NCBI GenBank assembly: GCA_020428895.1
Contig: JAGQLZ010000031.1
Location: 1-18,420, forward strand
Direction of reading: 5' to 3'
Origin: Candidatus Kaiserbacteria bacterium
Lineage (GTDB): Bacteria > Patescibacteriota > Minisyncoccia > Phycocordibacterales > UBA918
Length of the DNA stretch: 18,420 nt
Shown piece after piece: positions 16,801 to 18,420 of the stretch. The position numbers and the translations under genes were made by a program. The notes beneath the pieces are model-generated. The model was not told the origin of the DNA. It searched no databases and saw only the letters and a list, made by a program, of their open reading frames with translations. The first letter of the stretch is position 1. Each line of letters opens with the position of its first letter.

Positions 16801-18420
16801 ATGACGCTACTACTACTGTTAGTGGTGTTCTAACAATTACCTCTGGTCATTTCCTTGATGCTGGTAACTCAGCTTGGGATTTGTCAGGATCAGGTACACC
16901 ATTTGTAGAAAATGGTACTTTCCTAGAAGGTACCAGTAGTTTTACGTATAGCGGTGGTGGAGCCACTAATATTACTTCAACCAATTATTATACTCTTCGA
17001 TTAGCTGCTTTAGCTGGGTCCCCAACTTATACCTTCTCTTCAGTTGGATTTAGAATCAATAATGATTTGATTGTTGGTGACGCTAATACAACGGTAACAA
17101 TTAATACTAACGACCCAGCTATTTTGGTTGAAGGTGACATAATAATTAATCAGTTCGGTACTTTAATAGGTAGTGACAGCAGTGCCTTGACATTAAATGG
17201 TAATTGGAATAATAACGGTACCTTTGTTGGTAGTAATGGACTGGTGCGATTTACCAGTCTTGACGCCTTTAATATTGCAGCCGGTAGTAGTAGTTTTTCA
17301 GACGTTGATATTATCGGTAGTGGATTAGCAACGATTAGTGAAAATGCAACGTCTACCGGCACGTTTACATTAGCAACATCTTCAGATGTGGTTGTTCAAA
17401 GTGGCGTAGTCCTAGCGGTTGGTGGTCAGTTTATAAATGATTCAGGAGGATTAAATACTACTTGGTTTGGTTCAACTTTACGATTGTTTGGTGGTGGTAA
17501 TTATGAGATTAGTGATAAGAATGTTTCTGATCGTTATGACAATTTAGTGGTTTCTGCAGGTACTGACATAAGATCTTGGAATTCATCAGCTACTACAACT
17601 ATTGTTGAAAATAATAGTTCTTGGTACTCAATGGATCATGCCGGAGTAAATGGAGAACTGTACATATATGGAGATTATGAAGCATCGTCTGGTAATGATT
17701 ACTGGAGTTACGCTACTGACTTTGATGGTACTGACCTAACTTCTGGTAGTAACGAACGACAAGTTGAAGTTTATATTGAAAGTAATGGTTCAGTTACTTA
17801 CAGTGGGGCAGGTATAGAAATTGTCGGTACTTCAACCGCCACCACTACCATTTCCGTACAAACAACTGGTGATTATTCATTTGATGTTTCAGCAGGAACA
17901 TTTAATGCAAGATATTATCAATTTTCAGATTTGGATAGTGACGGTTTAACCTTTACAAATTCACCCGATATAACCTCGTTAGCTTATGGAGATTGGATAT
18001 TAGATACTAATGGAGATGCAGCGCTAACAGTAGATGGTTCAGTACTTGATAATAATCCAGGTTCTAACATTATTCATAATCGATTTGCTACTACTTCCGG
18101 AGTTACCACAGCGGTAAACGTTCGGACAAATGGTAGTTCAGTTAGTTCTTGGCGCTACAACTTACACACTGGTGATGTTGATGGTGAAGATTTCGATGAT
18201 GATACTGGTGATCCCGGTTATATAGTATGGGACAACTCAACTACTACCTACACTATTGGTGGAACTGTATACCAAAATGATACGTCATCACCATCCACAG
18301 CGTGTGGAGCAACAGCTAATATTGTTTTGGTTGTCAATAATATTCAGTTGGCTTCCACTACCTGTAACGGATCTGGAGTTTATCAGTTTGAGGATATAAA
18401 TTTCGACAGCAATGATGTAA
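1683..18420 (+). CDS. Giant multi-domain secreted surface protein (5'-complete, runs off the window)
   Basis: One frame is open from ATG 1683 to the last base: at least 5,579 codons with no stop, C-terminus not in the window. The start gives a plausible signal sequence: basic residues R3, R14, K18 and K24, hydrophobic core FGGLSALFIVGTSFVF, and a VFA-type cleavage site near residues 41-42. The mature chain begins with an acidic stalk, followed by macroglobulin-like, jelly-roll-like, fibronectin-III-like, WNG-repeat, DUF2341, LamG and beta-array modules, each described separately. Composition is Ser/Thr/Asn/Asp/Gly-rich with few Lys and Cys, as expected of extracellular beta proteins. No enzyme motif was recognised. 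The likely role is a cell-surface fibre or adhesin that binds glycans or proteins; this is inference from module types. No alternative ORF in this stretch is credible. I see no SD before 1683; GGAGGT at 1758-1763 with in-frame TTG at 1773 is a weaker start because it removes the basic n-region. Confidence 0.93.
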   Translation, partial: MSRNSTCLLISVIRNCYKNNLVLKFGGLSALFIVGTSFVFAAVIDRTEYIEDKLLIVPSFATSTSWSNVNEVLVNDVSEDSLYDDFSNKNSARLQMTALFEQESFNSLDEDNFDIDDQSSGVSSNNESESENDVSEDERDAEIIEETIETETEVEQTEVTDSEPEIQPETEDSVGEVEENLEEVLDDEIEDVDSENEASEEPISFSVPAYKISPFKYIIGTFAFMQQATTVPVTTDVSEALTSESEEGNNNEEIIEPLIEEEIVEQETQVSTSSFDTTSAVAEENEYEESEIDSNNDIESEQDINFDEEILFSTTTDDVIDDVIDDVVTSTDEYVEEEIIDNSSIFSNLNFASSSAPCREEDGCQKHHLIISDFSVPTLENNNKLTDLQLRLSLAAQPKYEEVDSVQRIIISYRYGSDANWSTAVEFDSTEEISNSMNNGYQLVSLPTPRQMSQLESLEIRITYEGDPRDAHNIYVDAVWLEAFAGRFFEPEYDVESTDEIGYQRELDMPKLNDLRFANDDFTANELPFFNLKYNSQQGLIERTFESWFVNKRQFEIQKVELVHPSGKRISMDYDINYRDKGEWSLEFLRYPQQIQPGKYKLEISINEDDELYVDSFEFYWGVLAVNTTKSMYLENEDVDFHLAALTDSGDTICDADLQLQVITPSSEIHDISVEQSGYCGDNNVTDEPDYIADFADTDEIGTYQILLQHFNKAGKVVHKSRDRFEVREFVPYEIERTAPTRIYPPAPYRVSLNIKANRSYEGDIIERVPAGFIIDDYGEATLATYPSHTEIIWHNVVLEEGDELKLSYKFDAPDISPYMFLLGPLNMDGFKEIRRWQIASDALGAIATLYGNQTTNGTELNDTTVAPMVWATSTFDSYYFNHSTSTDSTKLFIQRDGDYAFSVSLPLLRTDTDSGRARWGAEIRINGVVYETGYARSGYVRGQNNQFESSSNGYFFIPDMQKDDEVEIYVELLTTLDTGITAEISGSAQLLAEYISPGENVFAATSTQPIGTTTLNQITANEMVWIEQRQDSGFLHSNTISPEDITIVNPGEYFVTINIPVTTPETTNTRHNILGRVLLDGVEVPGGQFSQGYLRGPDQSSDGDASMHWSGVIISTTTSQVLSISVEREADSGQVYVTPGTSASIYIQELPSSDVIMVTGTQLVTNSDEWNPAVSSSIEWEGRSIYDATAYDHSTTSNPNEVEILVAGDYFISFNAAFTNGDSRNNPIAKIYIDGVPVEGVEVKHGYQRDAEGHEDSSLSFTYLLENVSANSVLTVYMEREGNTGAVDDATEAMLMLWKKAELDLRPDTFTFFDTPFDNIRFASTTPIFEFQTDDPDGVSDIQYQFSISTSSSFTSSTTRTSGVDSGFSNLDTPVDTSPFTEGEQIRFALQSADSLLDNTTYYWRVRAKDTDGSDQWGSWSASQSLTVDSGASTPFWFQTLDGQFESNTLVTARSSGNDSAEVDVVANRDILAVYAEGTLSTPHYTIWDGTIWSYEQDALNTNSSIEWLETEAATTRDEYTLVTQGTDGHVNAQIYNATTSSWGNILELTTTSASTSIRGIDVAYESLSGNAMVVTCSGGADPVYAYWDGSSWSSVDTINVTASDQCQHIRLAADPTSNEIILVQRGVTGNFEALVWNGTSWGDAVLVGVAPSGNTNNWHALNSTVVYEESGDQALVVTADGNDNEFVYTTWDGDEWSTVLNVPHDADYETGVLKADEGSDQVALCMIDSASDAQVILWDGSAWGSFNELTATANTWLGRAIDCEWETLAGRDGYLMVAYSDTGVDGDYHQVWNGSTWSGEQAGSNINDSYYVQTERAGDGTIVAFHFMDEGADELYNTDWNGSEWSDYGTIETDPAQINTNPRQETFSLSAKRYQSAVGVVTTAPIDFTDVPDQPTWGDLSFNATEPSGASVRVRLLYSDAGTCDAYIPNGVLSGNTAGFLASTTPIDLSGLSTTTYDQICLEATINLSGSQSGQLEDWTLTWERTPKLEQYAYRWYDNISNFTPVDPWPVGGNDLSENQAISSEYAINDGEELRLRMSLKNSNIALGTSTNSFALQYSANNSCSMATDWYDVGELGSTTALWRGYANAIVGSDWYSGSWNRRIEITIDSSNVDDDLTDFPVFVDLADLPNSFFNNVQNDGDDIRITEDDGLTELPFELVEINTGTKSGELYFKPDLISSTTDSSFFIYYDNSGASGYSAGHTYGSDNVWDSNYQAVYHFSDTPTGSFGDITNSADSSGSNDATFGGTITGGTVAAGVAGSGYDFNNSNNSITTPDFVGGATDFTISYWIEDPTYNDDRVINGGGAYSVLIWPDNDNGLDCLVNSTSNRANNGGGGNGDNLTGWVLHTCTYDSTTIRNYANGDPSGTDTYTGAVSDPGSTNVIGSDGSRWMEEVLDEVRFSNIARSAEWISTEYNNLINPTGFYDVSSEELVSDGRQIPSTLLTDSTKAETYEEENDAGPNYNGLQVDDIAEWDWVIENNGAAAGTNYCFRMVRDDRSILDTYTQYPQLITNGPPDAPTLSAPFDNEQFASSTPWFEFSAVDDVGDEVDYQIQVDDDYNFSDPVIIDKNSVTNFLQFESLSDSGDKSPFDSGSLIRFTPITALSDNTTYYWRVRAQDPNASGVYGEWSTPYSFRRDSGTTITTWHQRTEEQFATDDHVDTEPNAADDVRLVSGATNGTTTSSAIDFDDVDVGNAWGQFSFNNTLGGQNITYHIEYQVSGNNWDLIPNEALPGNIAGYTSSPVNLVTLDTDTYNKIRLVAVFSGSGSNPQLDDWTVTWGQRVEQPTHENPFDNAKVATTSPTLLFVTFDPESDDLQYELQISTSSSFAASSTFVSGVDAGFRNTASSTDTSPFISGDTIAYDIQSTLTSSSTYWWRVRARDPLGDNVYSRWSDPESFTIDESITVSTWYQTTGDQFDTDSLLDIETSTSSAKITSILREAMVAYGELGSLAPRYRKWNGSAWGDEGTAASIGALVEWASLEANPIRDEYALGTFDDANDFNFQIYNGVNSTWGNLFETGVEYDYIENSRGFDLAYEQISGDLIAVNCVGSDAVYAVWNGTTWSATTSISLANANDCYGVELVADPTSDEIILGVRHDNPDTYDFEFMVWNGSAWGNATTVGSLAEEDSFGMAIEYEESGDEALVAVSNGGASNFISIVWNGSSWGSYELVTLGDDFEWGMFARDEGSDNLALCYVDNDQDLGIIEWNGSSWGSFTETTDIGETKDGLPISCQYMTDDANDGDVLLVYSDTNNPRVVGEGGKYNIYSSGVLTGESDLDDVEDAFNVQTTRTADDLILAVFLDHNNGDRYDFTYWNGSSWAAHDAGAYISDIPSVVGNPFTPSLDMAARIYPNFTSGRIRSTLIDYDDGTGPRWESFSFTDSTPVDSYITYRVYYETPSATVLVPDLYLPGNSTGNLTSPIDLSQLDKSIHNELTLEADFTCVDGNCPVLYDWMVEWSEGITVSGMAYEYDEVTPLTGGTVSVVVNGVLQAGKTGTIAGDGSWEINNVTTFEDDTIVVFIDGAVADANEAIAATEYDGNGDVTGMVLAERHLTIGSNDESVVVTNAGLDDYDYTDNENVFYSVSVSDEFDLCGDSGCEDAELRVLAGATYKPGANSIVHDIENNGTLDLDATTLRVSGSWVDKATTSVDTSTVIFTATTSAESLSGTPTLSFYNVTFGETSGDASFNLLEPTINVGNILRVNYGSFNRATHTINVAGNLIIGAGGEFAGIGTTTFNGSGNRSWTDSSATSTNIGHVVVDGTFKTVNISSNVRAQSITIGSNDTLRGGTGNTLYVAENFVNNNSFVADSSNVNFYSTSTAFITNSSAFYNLTFSGVDGIYSFTNSSVNINNNLLIATGTVTLPTGLTTVRGSFSSASGTFAHNNGEVRFTSNSAGKTITSNASTFFNAFYDISFTGTGSWTFTDNATTTNNFTVSNGSITFPSGTMTIGRDFAFNGGSFNANGGEIIFLIQGPDSIDTNGSSFNDVRFRGATAGSWYASSWDYREAITIDSTEVDSDLNDFPVYVDLSNLSANFFNNVKSDGGDIRITESDGVTELAREVVNIDTGADTGELYFNASNISSSADTTFYIYYGNSGASEPAAASTYGSENTWNSDYIAVFHMEELNAIDSTSYNHDLTAVGDTPALTASGYIGSAISITDNGGSDYLNFGDNLGELTGLSQMAVSAWVYIDDDSDDDSFFTRPGSSAPILLWDNISGSTNNDTYTFNVDNTGVAANRVDAAPNGISVGDTWQYVVGVMNGSNRYIYVDGSLANSNSGGSATIPSNTGGAQIGYWSGSTGFDYQGEIDEWRLSKVARSTDWISAEHTNMSSSTDFYSVGAYELDSSRSFDETNVDINGDVVIESGASITLPSGNLTVGGSFDNDGVFNANSGTVDFDSIAGSETIAAGNSTFATLNFDSVTGDWDVTEHATASVAININDVGDWNLNSGIVLESTGTFSNTVGGASTTWDGVLRLSSDTDYVINSKTDQGDQYSTIVTVGNTDMSMWNSSSTVYATNDSSSIYSMDHNGNSGDLYIFGNYERSSGTEYWSYATDFDGTDLTGGGERQVDVRIENGGVVEISTSTIIINGISTASTTIDAQSGSYTFTASKATVTANYFEMTGSDVNGMNLTNSSVVTSLNNALFSIGPAVAAISVDASTVDANPASQFFNTNFVTAGGSANVTLNGVPTSYWWFRNGQGDRYGEAFDNLDGDPGSIRWDDSSYNIVISGQVFSDDGSTTLGGPTCDGTTNNVRVVVDGGTYASTTYCSGIDGSYSFNAVSYIGDPVIMIYLDTNGGEVGSVITKTPTADITNLNIYADRVMTRNEDTSPLSIADMAVYDSSDDSDLRYTAATSTTDTLVVAADTELIIASSSTFAPAGNITLLSSGSGETFDGSFHIDDGATFVGANGQSHIIGGNFFRDTGGIFTGASSSITFTATTTGKTIDSDDAGVVNFQQIDFTGVGGAWNINANIAVVGNMTIATGTVTGTGDITMTGGTLGGNGLLSMGGGTVTIGTSTELGGVQGWTFNNLTLGDGVVTNTTTRSNDATTTVSGVLTITSGHFLDAGNSAWDLSGSGTPFVENGTFLEGTSSFTYSGGGATNITSTNYYTLRLAALAGSPTYTFSSVGFRINNDLIVGDANTTVTINTNDPAILVEGDIIINQFGTLIGSDSSALTLNGNWNNNGTFVGSNGLVRFTSLDAFNIAAGSSSFSDVDIIGSGLATISENATSTGTFTLATSSDVVVQSGVVLAVGGQFINDSGGLNTTWFGSTLRLFGGGNYEISDKNVSDRYDNLVVSAGTDIRSWNSSATTTIVENNSSWYSMDHAGVNGELYIYGDYEASSGNDYWSYATDFDGTDLTSGSNERQVEVYIESNGSVTYSGAGIEIVGTSTATTTISVQTTGDYSFDVSAGTFNARYYQFSDLDSDGLTFTNSPDITSLAYGDWILDTNGDAALTVDGSVLDNNPGSNIIHNRFATTSGVTTAVNVRTNGSSVSSWRYNLHTGDVDGEDFDDDTGDPGYIVWDNSTTTYTIGGTVYQNDTSSPSTACGATANIVLVVNNIQLASTTCNGSGVYQFEDINFDSNDV
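1830..2740 (+). other. Acidic Glu/Asp/Ser-rich stalk, residues about 50-353
   Basis: Nearly every second residue is Glu, Asp or Ser, with Thr, Val and Ile between (for example SESENDVSEDERDAEIIEE). No folded domain is apparent. It is interrupted at 2292-2390 (residues about 204-236) by a short neutral to hydrophobic patch, SFSVPAYKISPFKYIIGTFA, which is too short and polar for a clear membrane helix. A likely role is an extended, charged spacer between the cell envelope and the folded modules. Confidence 0.75.
2631..2666 (+). repeat. Three tandem 12-base units (VIDD)
   Basis: GATGATGTAATT occurs at 2631-2642 and 2643-2654, followed by GATGATGTAGTA at 2655-2666. It encodes DDVIDDVIDDVV within the acidic stalk. 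This is a short in-frame tandem repeat that could vary in copy number by slippage without breaking the frame. Confidence 0.85.
2741..3542 (+). other. Two beta-rich domains after the stalk, residues about 353-620
   Basis: The first part starts with a Cys pair (CREEDGC, residues 358 and 364) and continues as alternating strands (LQLRLSLAAQ, RIIISYRYGSD, LESLEIRITYEG, NIYVDAVWLEAF). The pattern resembles a galactose-binding-like or stalk-capping beta-sandwich. The second part (about 500-620) contains WFVNKRQFEIQKVELVHPSGK and PGKYKLEISINE, an Ig-like pattern with a PGxY turn. I do not recognise a named family for either. Confidence 0.5.
3543..3870 (+). other. Macroglobulin-MG2-like domain, residues about 621-730
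   Basis: WGVLAVNTTKSMYLENEDVDF resembles the TDKxxYxPGexV entry strand of alpha-2-macroglobulin MG2 domains. It is followed by a Cys pair (C654 in ICDADLQLQV and C680 in GYCGDNN) that could form a disulfide, and a GTYQILLQHFNKAGKVV strand pair. I recall closely similar text in CPR giant proteins, so this is probably a conserved core of the family. Assignment to the MG fold is inference. Confidence 0.5.
3871..4230 (+). other. PTRIYP beta domain, residues about 730-850
   Basis: It directly follows the MG-like domain. Motifs are FVPYEIERTAPTRIYPP at about 729-745, then SLNIKANRSYEGDIIERVP and ELKLSYKFDAPDISP. The 'GDIIERVPAGF' stretch resembles DUF11-like adhesin repeats, in which a conserved strand announces a boundary to the next domain. 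The family is not certain. Confidence 0.45.
4281..4674 (+). repeat. Jelly-roll-like repeat 1 of 3, residues about 867-998
   Basis: Features shared by the three units are a central strand G-D/E-Y-x-x-(S/T)-x-x, a basic or polar strand, an I-x-(I/L)-(N/D)-G-V turn, a G-Y-x-R strand and a final E-x-x strand. In this copy they are GDYAFSVSLPL, IRINGVVYE, SGYVRGQ and VEIYVELLT. The order of strands and length (about 130-160 residues) resemble C1q/TNF-like jelly rolls, which often bind proteins. The fold is inferred from pattern only. Confidence 0.5.
4675..5160 (+). repeat. Jelly-roll-like repeat 2 of 3, residues about 998-1160
   Basis: The diagnostic strands are GEYFVTINIPV, VLLDGVEVPGG, QGYLRGPDQ and VLSISVEREADSGQVYV. 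They align by eye with the units before and after it. The E-R-E-(A/G)-D/N-(S/T)-G ending is nearly identical to that of repeat 3 (MEREGNTGAV), indicating tandem duplication within the gene. Confidence 0.55.
5161..5600 (+). repeat. Jelly-roll-like repeat 3 of 3, residues about 1160-1306
   Basis: The strands are GDYFISFNAAF, IYIDGVPVEGV, HGYQRDAEG and VLTVYMEREGNTGAV, followed by MLMLWKKAEL leading into the first fibronectin-like domain. It is most similar to repeat 2. Confidence 0.55.
5610..5970 (+). repeat. Fibronectin-III-like domain A, residues about 1310-1430
   Basis: The copy starts DTPFDN.RFASTTPIFEF and ends in the hallmark TTYYWRVRAKDTDGSDQWG (YYWRVRA at 5889-5909). The motif (S/T)TP-x-F-x-F ... 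NTTYYWRVRA-x-D recurs in copies B (9225) and C (10035). Such domains usually act as spacers or protein-binding modules in secreted bacterial proteins. Confidence 0.7.
5994..7320 (+). repeat. Eight-unit W(N/D)G-x-x-W repeat block A (propeller-like), residues about 1438-1880
   Basis: After FWFQTLDGQF there are eight units of about 47-55 residues. Each has a W(N/D)GxxW-type motif: starts at 6147, 6291 (variant YNATTSSW), 6447, 6594, 6759, 6900, 7062 and 7206. Between motifs there is a (V/A)(Y/W)E-x-x-(S/A)G-x-x-(A/Y)-(L/M)-V strand. Repeat length and number fit a seven- or eight-bladed beta-propeller. The fold is inferred; no known propeller family was assigned. Confidence 0.65.
7377..7643 (+). 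repeat. W-to-W beta-sandwich copy 1, residues about 1899-1988
   Basis: It runs from TWGDLSFNATEPSG to LEDWTLTWER, with a central NGVLSGNTAGFLASTTPIDLSGL. The same scheme (W...F, then (L/P)GN-x-G, (S/T)PxxL, and final DW(T/M)(L/V)xW) recurs at 9771-10025 and 11799-12056. Length is about 90 residues; the family name is unknown to me. Confidence 0.6.
7650..7970 (+). other. First half of a split conserved domain, residues about 1990-2096
   Basis: It begins YRWYDNISNFTPVDPWPVGG, then DGEELRLRMSLKNSN, FALQYSANNSCSMATDW and TTALWRGYANA. I recall this RWY...LRMSL...LQY...W.DVG...WRG text as one continuous domain in other CPR giant proteins. There the sequence goes on directly to the text found here after 8982. 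Here the continuation is separated by a DUF2341-LamG cassette. Confidence 0.5.
7971..8310 (+). other. DUF2341 domain, copy 1, residues about 2097-2210
   Basis: It starts WYSGSWNRRIEITIDSS, with DDLTDFPVFVDLADL, then DDIRITEDDGLTELPFEL and SSFFIYYDNSGASG. These are the hallmarks of DUF2341 (W-x-R-x-x-I-x-I, DFPVxV-x-L, DIRxT, YYxN). The domain is common in secreted bacterial and archaeal proteins beside LamG domains, and its function is undefined. It is about 60% identical by eye to copy 2. Confidence 0.85.
8313..8970 (+). other. LamG / concanavalin-like lectin domain, copy 1, residues about 2211-2430
   Basis: The entry is VWDSNYQAVYHFSDTPTG, the usual (Y/W)-x-x-V-(Y/W)-H-(F/M) start of LamG domains after DUF2341. 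It is followed by FTISYWIEDPTYND and an exit LDEVRFSNIARSAEWISTEYN, the typical last strand and helix. LamG domains bind carbohydrates or proteins. It ends NPTGFYDVSSEE. Confidence 0.8.
8982..9224 (+). other. Second half of the split conserved domain, residues about 2434-2515
   Basis: The text is SDGRQIPSTLLTDSTKAETYEE, then VDDIAEWDWVIENNGAAAG, NYCFRMVRDD and YTQYPQLITN. It continues the domain begun at 7650-7970 and leads straight into fibronectin-like domain B at NGPPDAPTLSAP. Confidence 0.5.
9225..9600 (+). repeat. Fibronectin-III-like domain B, residues about 2515-2637
   Basis: It starts DAPTLSAPFDNEQFASSTP and ends NTTYYWRVRAQDPNASGVYG (YYWRVRA at 9513-9533). It aligns with copies A and C. 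It is followed by WHQRTEEQFATDD, the same W-x-Q...QF link as in A and C, but then by no WNG-repeat block. Confidence 0.7.
9771..10025 (+). repeat. W-to-W beta-sandwich copy 2, residues about 2697-2782
   Basis: It runs AWGQFSFNNTLGGQ ... LPGNIAGYTSSPVNLVTL ... LDDWTVTWGQ. It is homologous by eye to copies at 7377 and 11799. This copy follows fibronectin-like domain B after only about 60 residues. Confidence 0.6.
10035..10395 (+). repeat. Fibronectin-III-like domain C, residues about 2785-2904
   Basis: It starts THENPFDNAKVATTSPTLLF, then ELQISTSSSFAASSTFVSGV and STYWWRVRARDPLGDN (tryptophan codons at 10305 and 10308). The inner text QISTSSSF...SGVDAGF...TDTSPF closely matches copy A (SISTSSSF...SGVDSGF...VDTSPF), suggesting that A and C are the closest pair. 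Confidence 0.7.
10407..11690 (+). repeat. Eight-unit W(N/D)G-x-x-W repeat block B (propeller-like), residues about 2909-3337
   Basis: After WYQTTGDQF there are eight units. Motifs start at 10554, 10698 (variant YNGVNSTW), 10854, 11010, 11160, 11301, 11469 (degenerate YNIYSSG) and 11622. The number of units, the unusual second unit and the spacing pattern closely mirror block A (unit lengths 144, 156, 156, 150, 141, 168, 153 bases versus 144, 156, 147, 165, 141, 162, 144). The block is therefore a diverged duplicate, not a fresh array. Confidence 0.65.
11799..12056 (+). repeat. W-to-W beta-sandwich copy 3, residues about 3373-3459
   Basis: It runs WESFSFTDSTPVDSYITYRV ... YLPGNSTGNLTSPIDLSQL ... 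YDWMVEWSEG. It carries a Cys pair (CVDGNC) not found in copies 1 and 2. It closes the fibronectin-propeller part and leads into the beta-array part. Confidence 0.6.
12057..12520 (+). repeat. Array header copy 1 (V-x-G-x-x-Y domain), residues about 3459-3613
   Basis: ITVSGMAYEYDEVTPLTGGT starts a beta-sandwich of the kind seen in carboxypeptidase-regulatory-like or Ig-like adhesin domains. It continues VSVVVNGV, GSWEINNVT and VVFIDGAV. After it comes HLTIGSNDE and AELRVLAGATYKPG, which begins the strand repeats. Copies 2 and 3 are at 15837 and 18246. Confidence 0.55.
12520..13661 (+). repeat. Beta-strand repeat array 1, first part, residues about 3613-3993
   Basis: Degenerate repeats built from short strands follow each other: TLRVSGSW, STVIFTATTS, FYNVTFGETSG, NILRVNYGSF, NLIIGAGGEF, then GEVRFTSNSAGKTI and GSWTFTDNATTT. 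The period is roughly 60-70 residues, with 'GSWTFTDNATTTxNFTVxxGxITFPSG' as the clearest unit. The pattern resembles autotransporter-type or filamentous beta-helix repeats. A parallel beta-helix fold is inferred. Confidence 0.6.
13662..14000 (+). other. DUF2341 domain, copy 2, residues about 3994-4107
   Basis: It starts SWYASSWDYREAITIDSTEV, then DLNDFPVYVDLSNL, GDIRITESDGVTEL and TTFFIYYGNSGASE. It is very similar to copy 1 at 7971. The text just before it (FNDVRFRGATAGSW) is an unfinished strand of the beta array, so the domain sits inside a repeat. Confidence 0.85.
14007..14700 (+). other. LamG / concanavalin-like lectin domain, copy 2, residues about 4109-4340
   Basis: It enters at TWNSDYIAVFHMEELNAIDS, with MAVSAWVYIDDDSDD and WQYVVGVMNGSNRYIYVDGS. 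The last is the textbook LamG stretch. It exits at IDEWRLSKVARSTDWISAEH and ends in DFYSVGAYEL. It is probably a glycan- or protein-binding module. Confidence 0.85.
14701..15060 (+). repeat. Beta-strand repeat array 1, resumed, residues about 4340-4460
   Basis: After the cassette the array picks up with SFDETNVDINGDVVIESG, SITLPSGNLTVGGSF and NSGTVDFDSIAGSETIAAGN. These match the second half of a unit such as WTFTDNATTTNNFTVSNGSITFPSGTMTIG at 13434-13524. The cassette therefore interrupts one repeat unit. Confidence 0.55.
15063..15836 (+). repeat. YSMDH module copy 1, residues about 4461-4719
   Basis: This long module contains SSIYSMDHNGNSGDLYIFGN, YWSYATDFDGTDLTGG and ERQVDVRIENGG. It then has a strand-rich stretch ending YWWFRNGQGDRYGEAFDN and DPGSIRWDDS. 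A second copy begins 2,388 bases later (TACTCAATGGATCAT at 15237 and 17625). DNA identity is high in the core. Confidence 0.7.
15837..16330 (+). repeat. Array header copy 2, residues about 4719-4883
   Basis: YNIVISGQVFSDDGSTTLGG, then VRVVVDGGTYASTTYC, DGSYSFNAVSY and VIMIYLDTNGGEVG follow the same plan as copy 1 at 12057. It has an added Cys pair (TCDG and YCSG). It ends in LIIASSSTFAPAGNITLL, the start of array 2. Confidence 0.6.
16331..17450 (+). repeat. Beta-strand repeat array 2, residues about 4883-5256
   Basis: The strands are ETFDGSFHIDDG, SSITFTATTTGKTIDS, AVVGNMTIATGTVTGTGDI, LGGNGLLSMGGGTVTIGTS and LVRFTSLDAFNIAAGSSS. Gly/Thr/Asn-rich turns alternate with short hydrophobic strands, with the same logic as array 1 but no inserted cassette. 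Confidence 0.6.
17451..18245 (+). repeat. YSMDH module copy 2, residues about 5257-5522
   Basis: It contains SSWYSMDHAGVNGELYIYGD, DYWSYATDFDGTDLTSG and ERQVEVYIESNG. It ends WRYNLHTGDVDGEDFDDDTG and DPGYIVWDNS. It parallels copy 1 at 15063 along its whole length. Confidence 0.7.
18246..18420 (+). repeat. Array header copy 3 (cut by the window end), residues about 5522-5579
   Basis: TYTIGGTVYQNDTSSPSTAC, then IVLVVNNIQLASTTC and GVYQFEDINF align with header copy 2, including the Cys pair. It shows that the super-repeat pattern continues past the window. Confidence 0.6.

Noticed and set aside
18171..18218. Asp-rich DVDGEDFDDDTGD stretch as a dockerin or calcium loop
   Set aside because: Only one loop-like stretch, no paired helix or second repeat; the matching place in module copy 1 (NGQGDRYGEAFDNLDGD) does not keep the dockerin pattern.
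1683..18420. Recoded UGA (Gracilibacteria/SR1-type genetic code)
   Set aside because: The giant frame has no in-frame UGA at all, and the cohesin gene ends in TAA, so nothing here requires a changed code.

Overview
This window looks like a fragment of an AT-rich bacterial genome, most likely a Candidate Phyla Radiation (Patescibacteria / Parcubacteria-type) organism. That placement is an inference. It rests on three things: a cohesin-domain membrane protein next to a giant secreted protein, DUF2341 plus LamG modules, and long Ser/Thr/Asn/Asp-rich beta repeats rich in STTS and NATTT-like runs. I recognise this combination from CPR surface proteins. No taxonomic marker gene is present.

Layout: (1) positions 1-60 hold the last 19 codons of an upstream gene with a very basic C-terminus. 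(2) Positions 91-1611 encode a 506-residue cohesin-domain protein. It has a signal peptide, a Pro/Glu linker, Ig-like domains, one C-terminal membrane helix and a charged cytoplasmic coiled coil. (3) Positions 1612-1682 are a 71-base intergenic gap with a 12-bp hairpin. Its right arm contains a perfect TATAAT directly before the next ATG. (4) From 1683 to the last base one reading frame stays open on the + strand. It gives at least 5,579 codons of a single giant secreted protein whose C-terminus lies outside the window. All other ORFs in this stretch are shadows of it.

The giant protein reads as an ordered chain of modules. First come a signal sequence, an approximately 300-residue Glu/Asp/Ser stalk, two beta-rich domains, a macroglobulin-like pair and three tandem jelly-roll-like domains. 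Next are three fibronectin-III-like units. Two of these are followed by an eight-unit W(N/D)G-x-x-W repeat block (propeller-like) and all three by a homologous beta-sandwich. A conserved domain is split by an inserted DUF2341-LamG cassette. The C-terminal third is a beta-strand repeat array organised in large super-repeats (header, array, YSMDH module). A second DUF2341-LamG cassette interrupts the first array.

How they may work together: the cohesin protein would sit in the membrane with its binding domain outside. The giant protein would be exported and would display many carbohydrate- or protein-binding beta modules on a long fibre. Adjacency suggests a shared role in cell-surface assembly or host contact, but no dockerin or anchoring signal of the giant protein is visible here. 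The most interesting signals are the size of the protein, the nested cassettes in two unrelated host folds, and the duplicated eight-unit propeller-like block that is absent from one of three otherwise equivalent sites.
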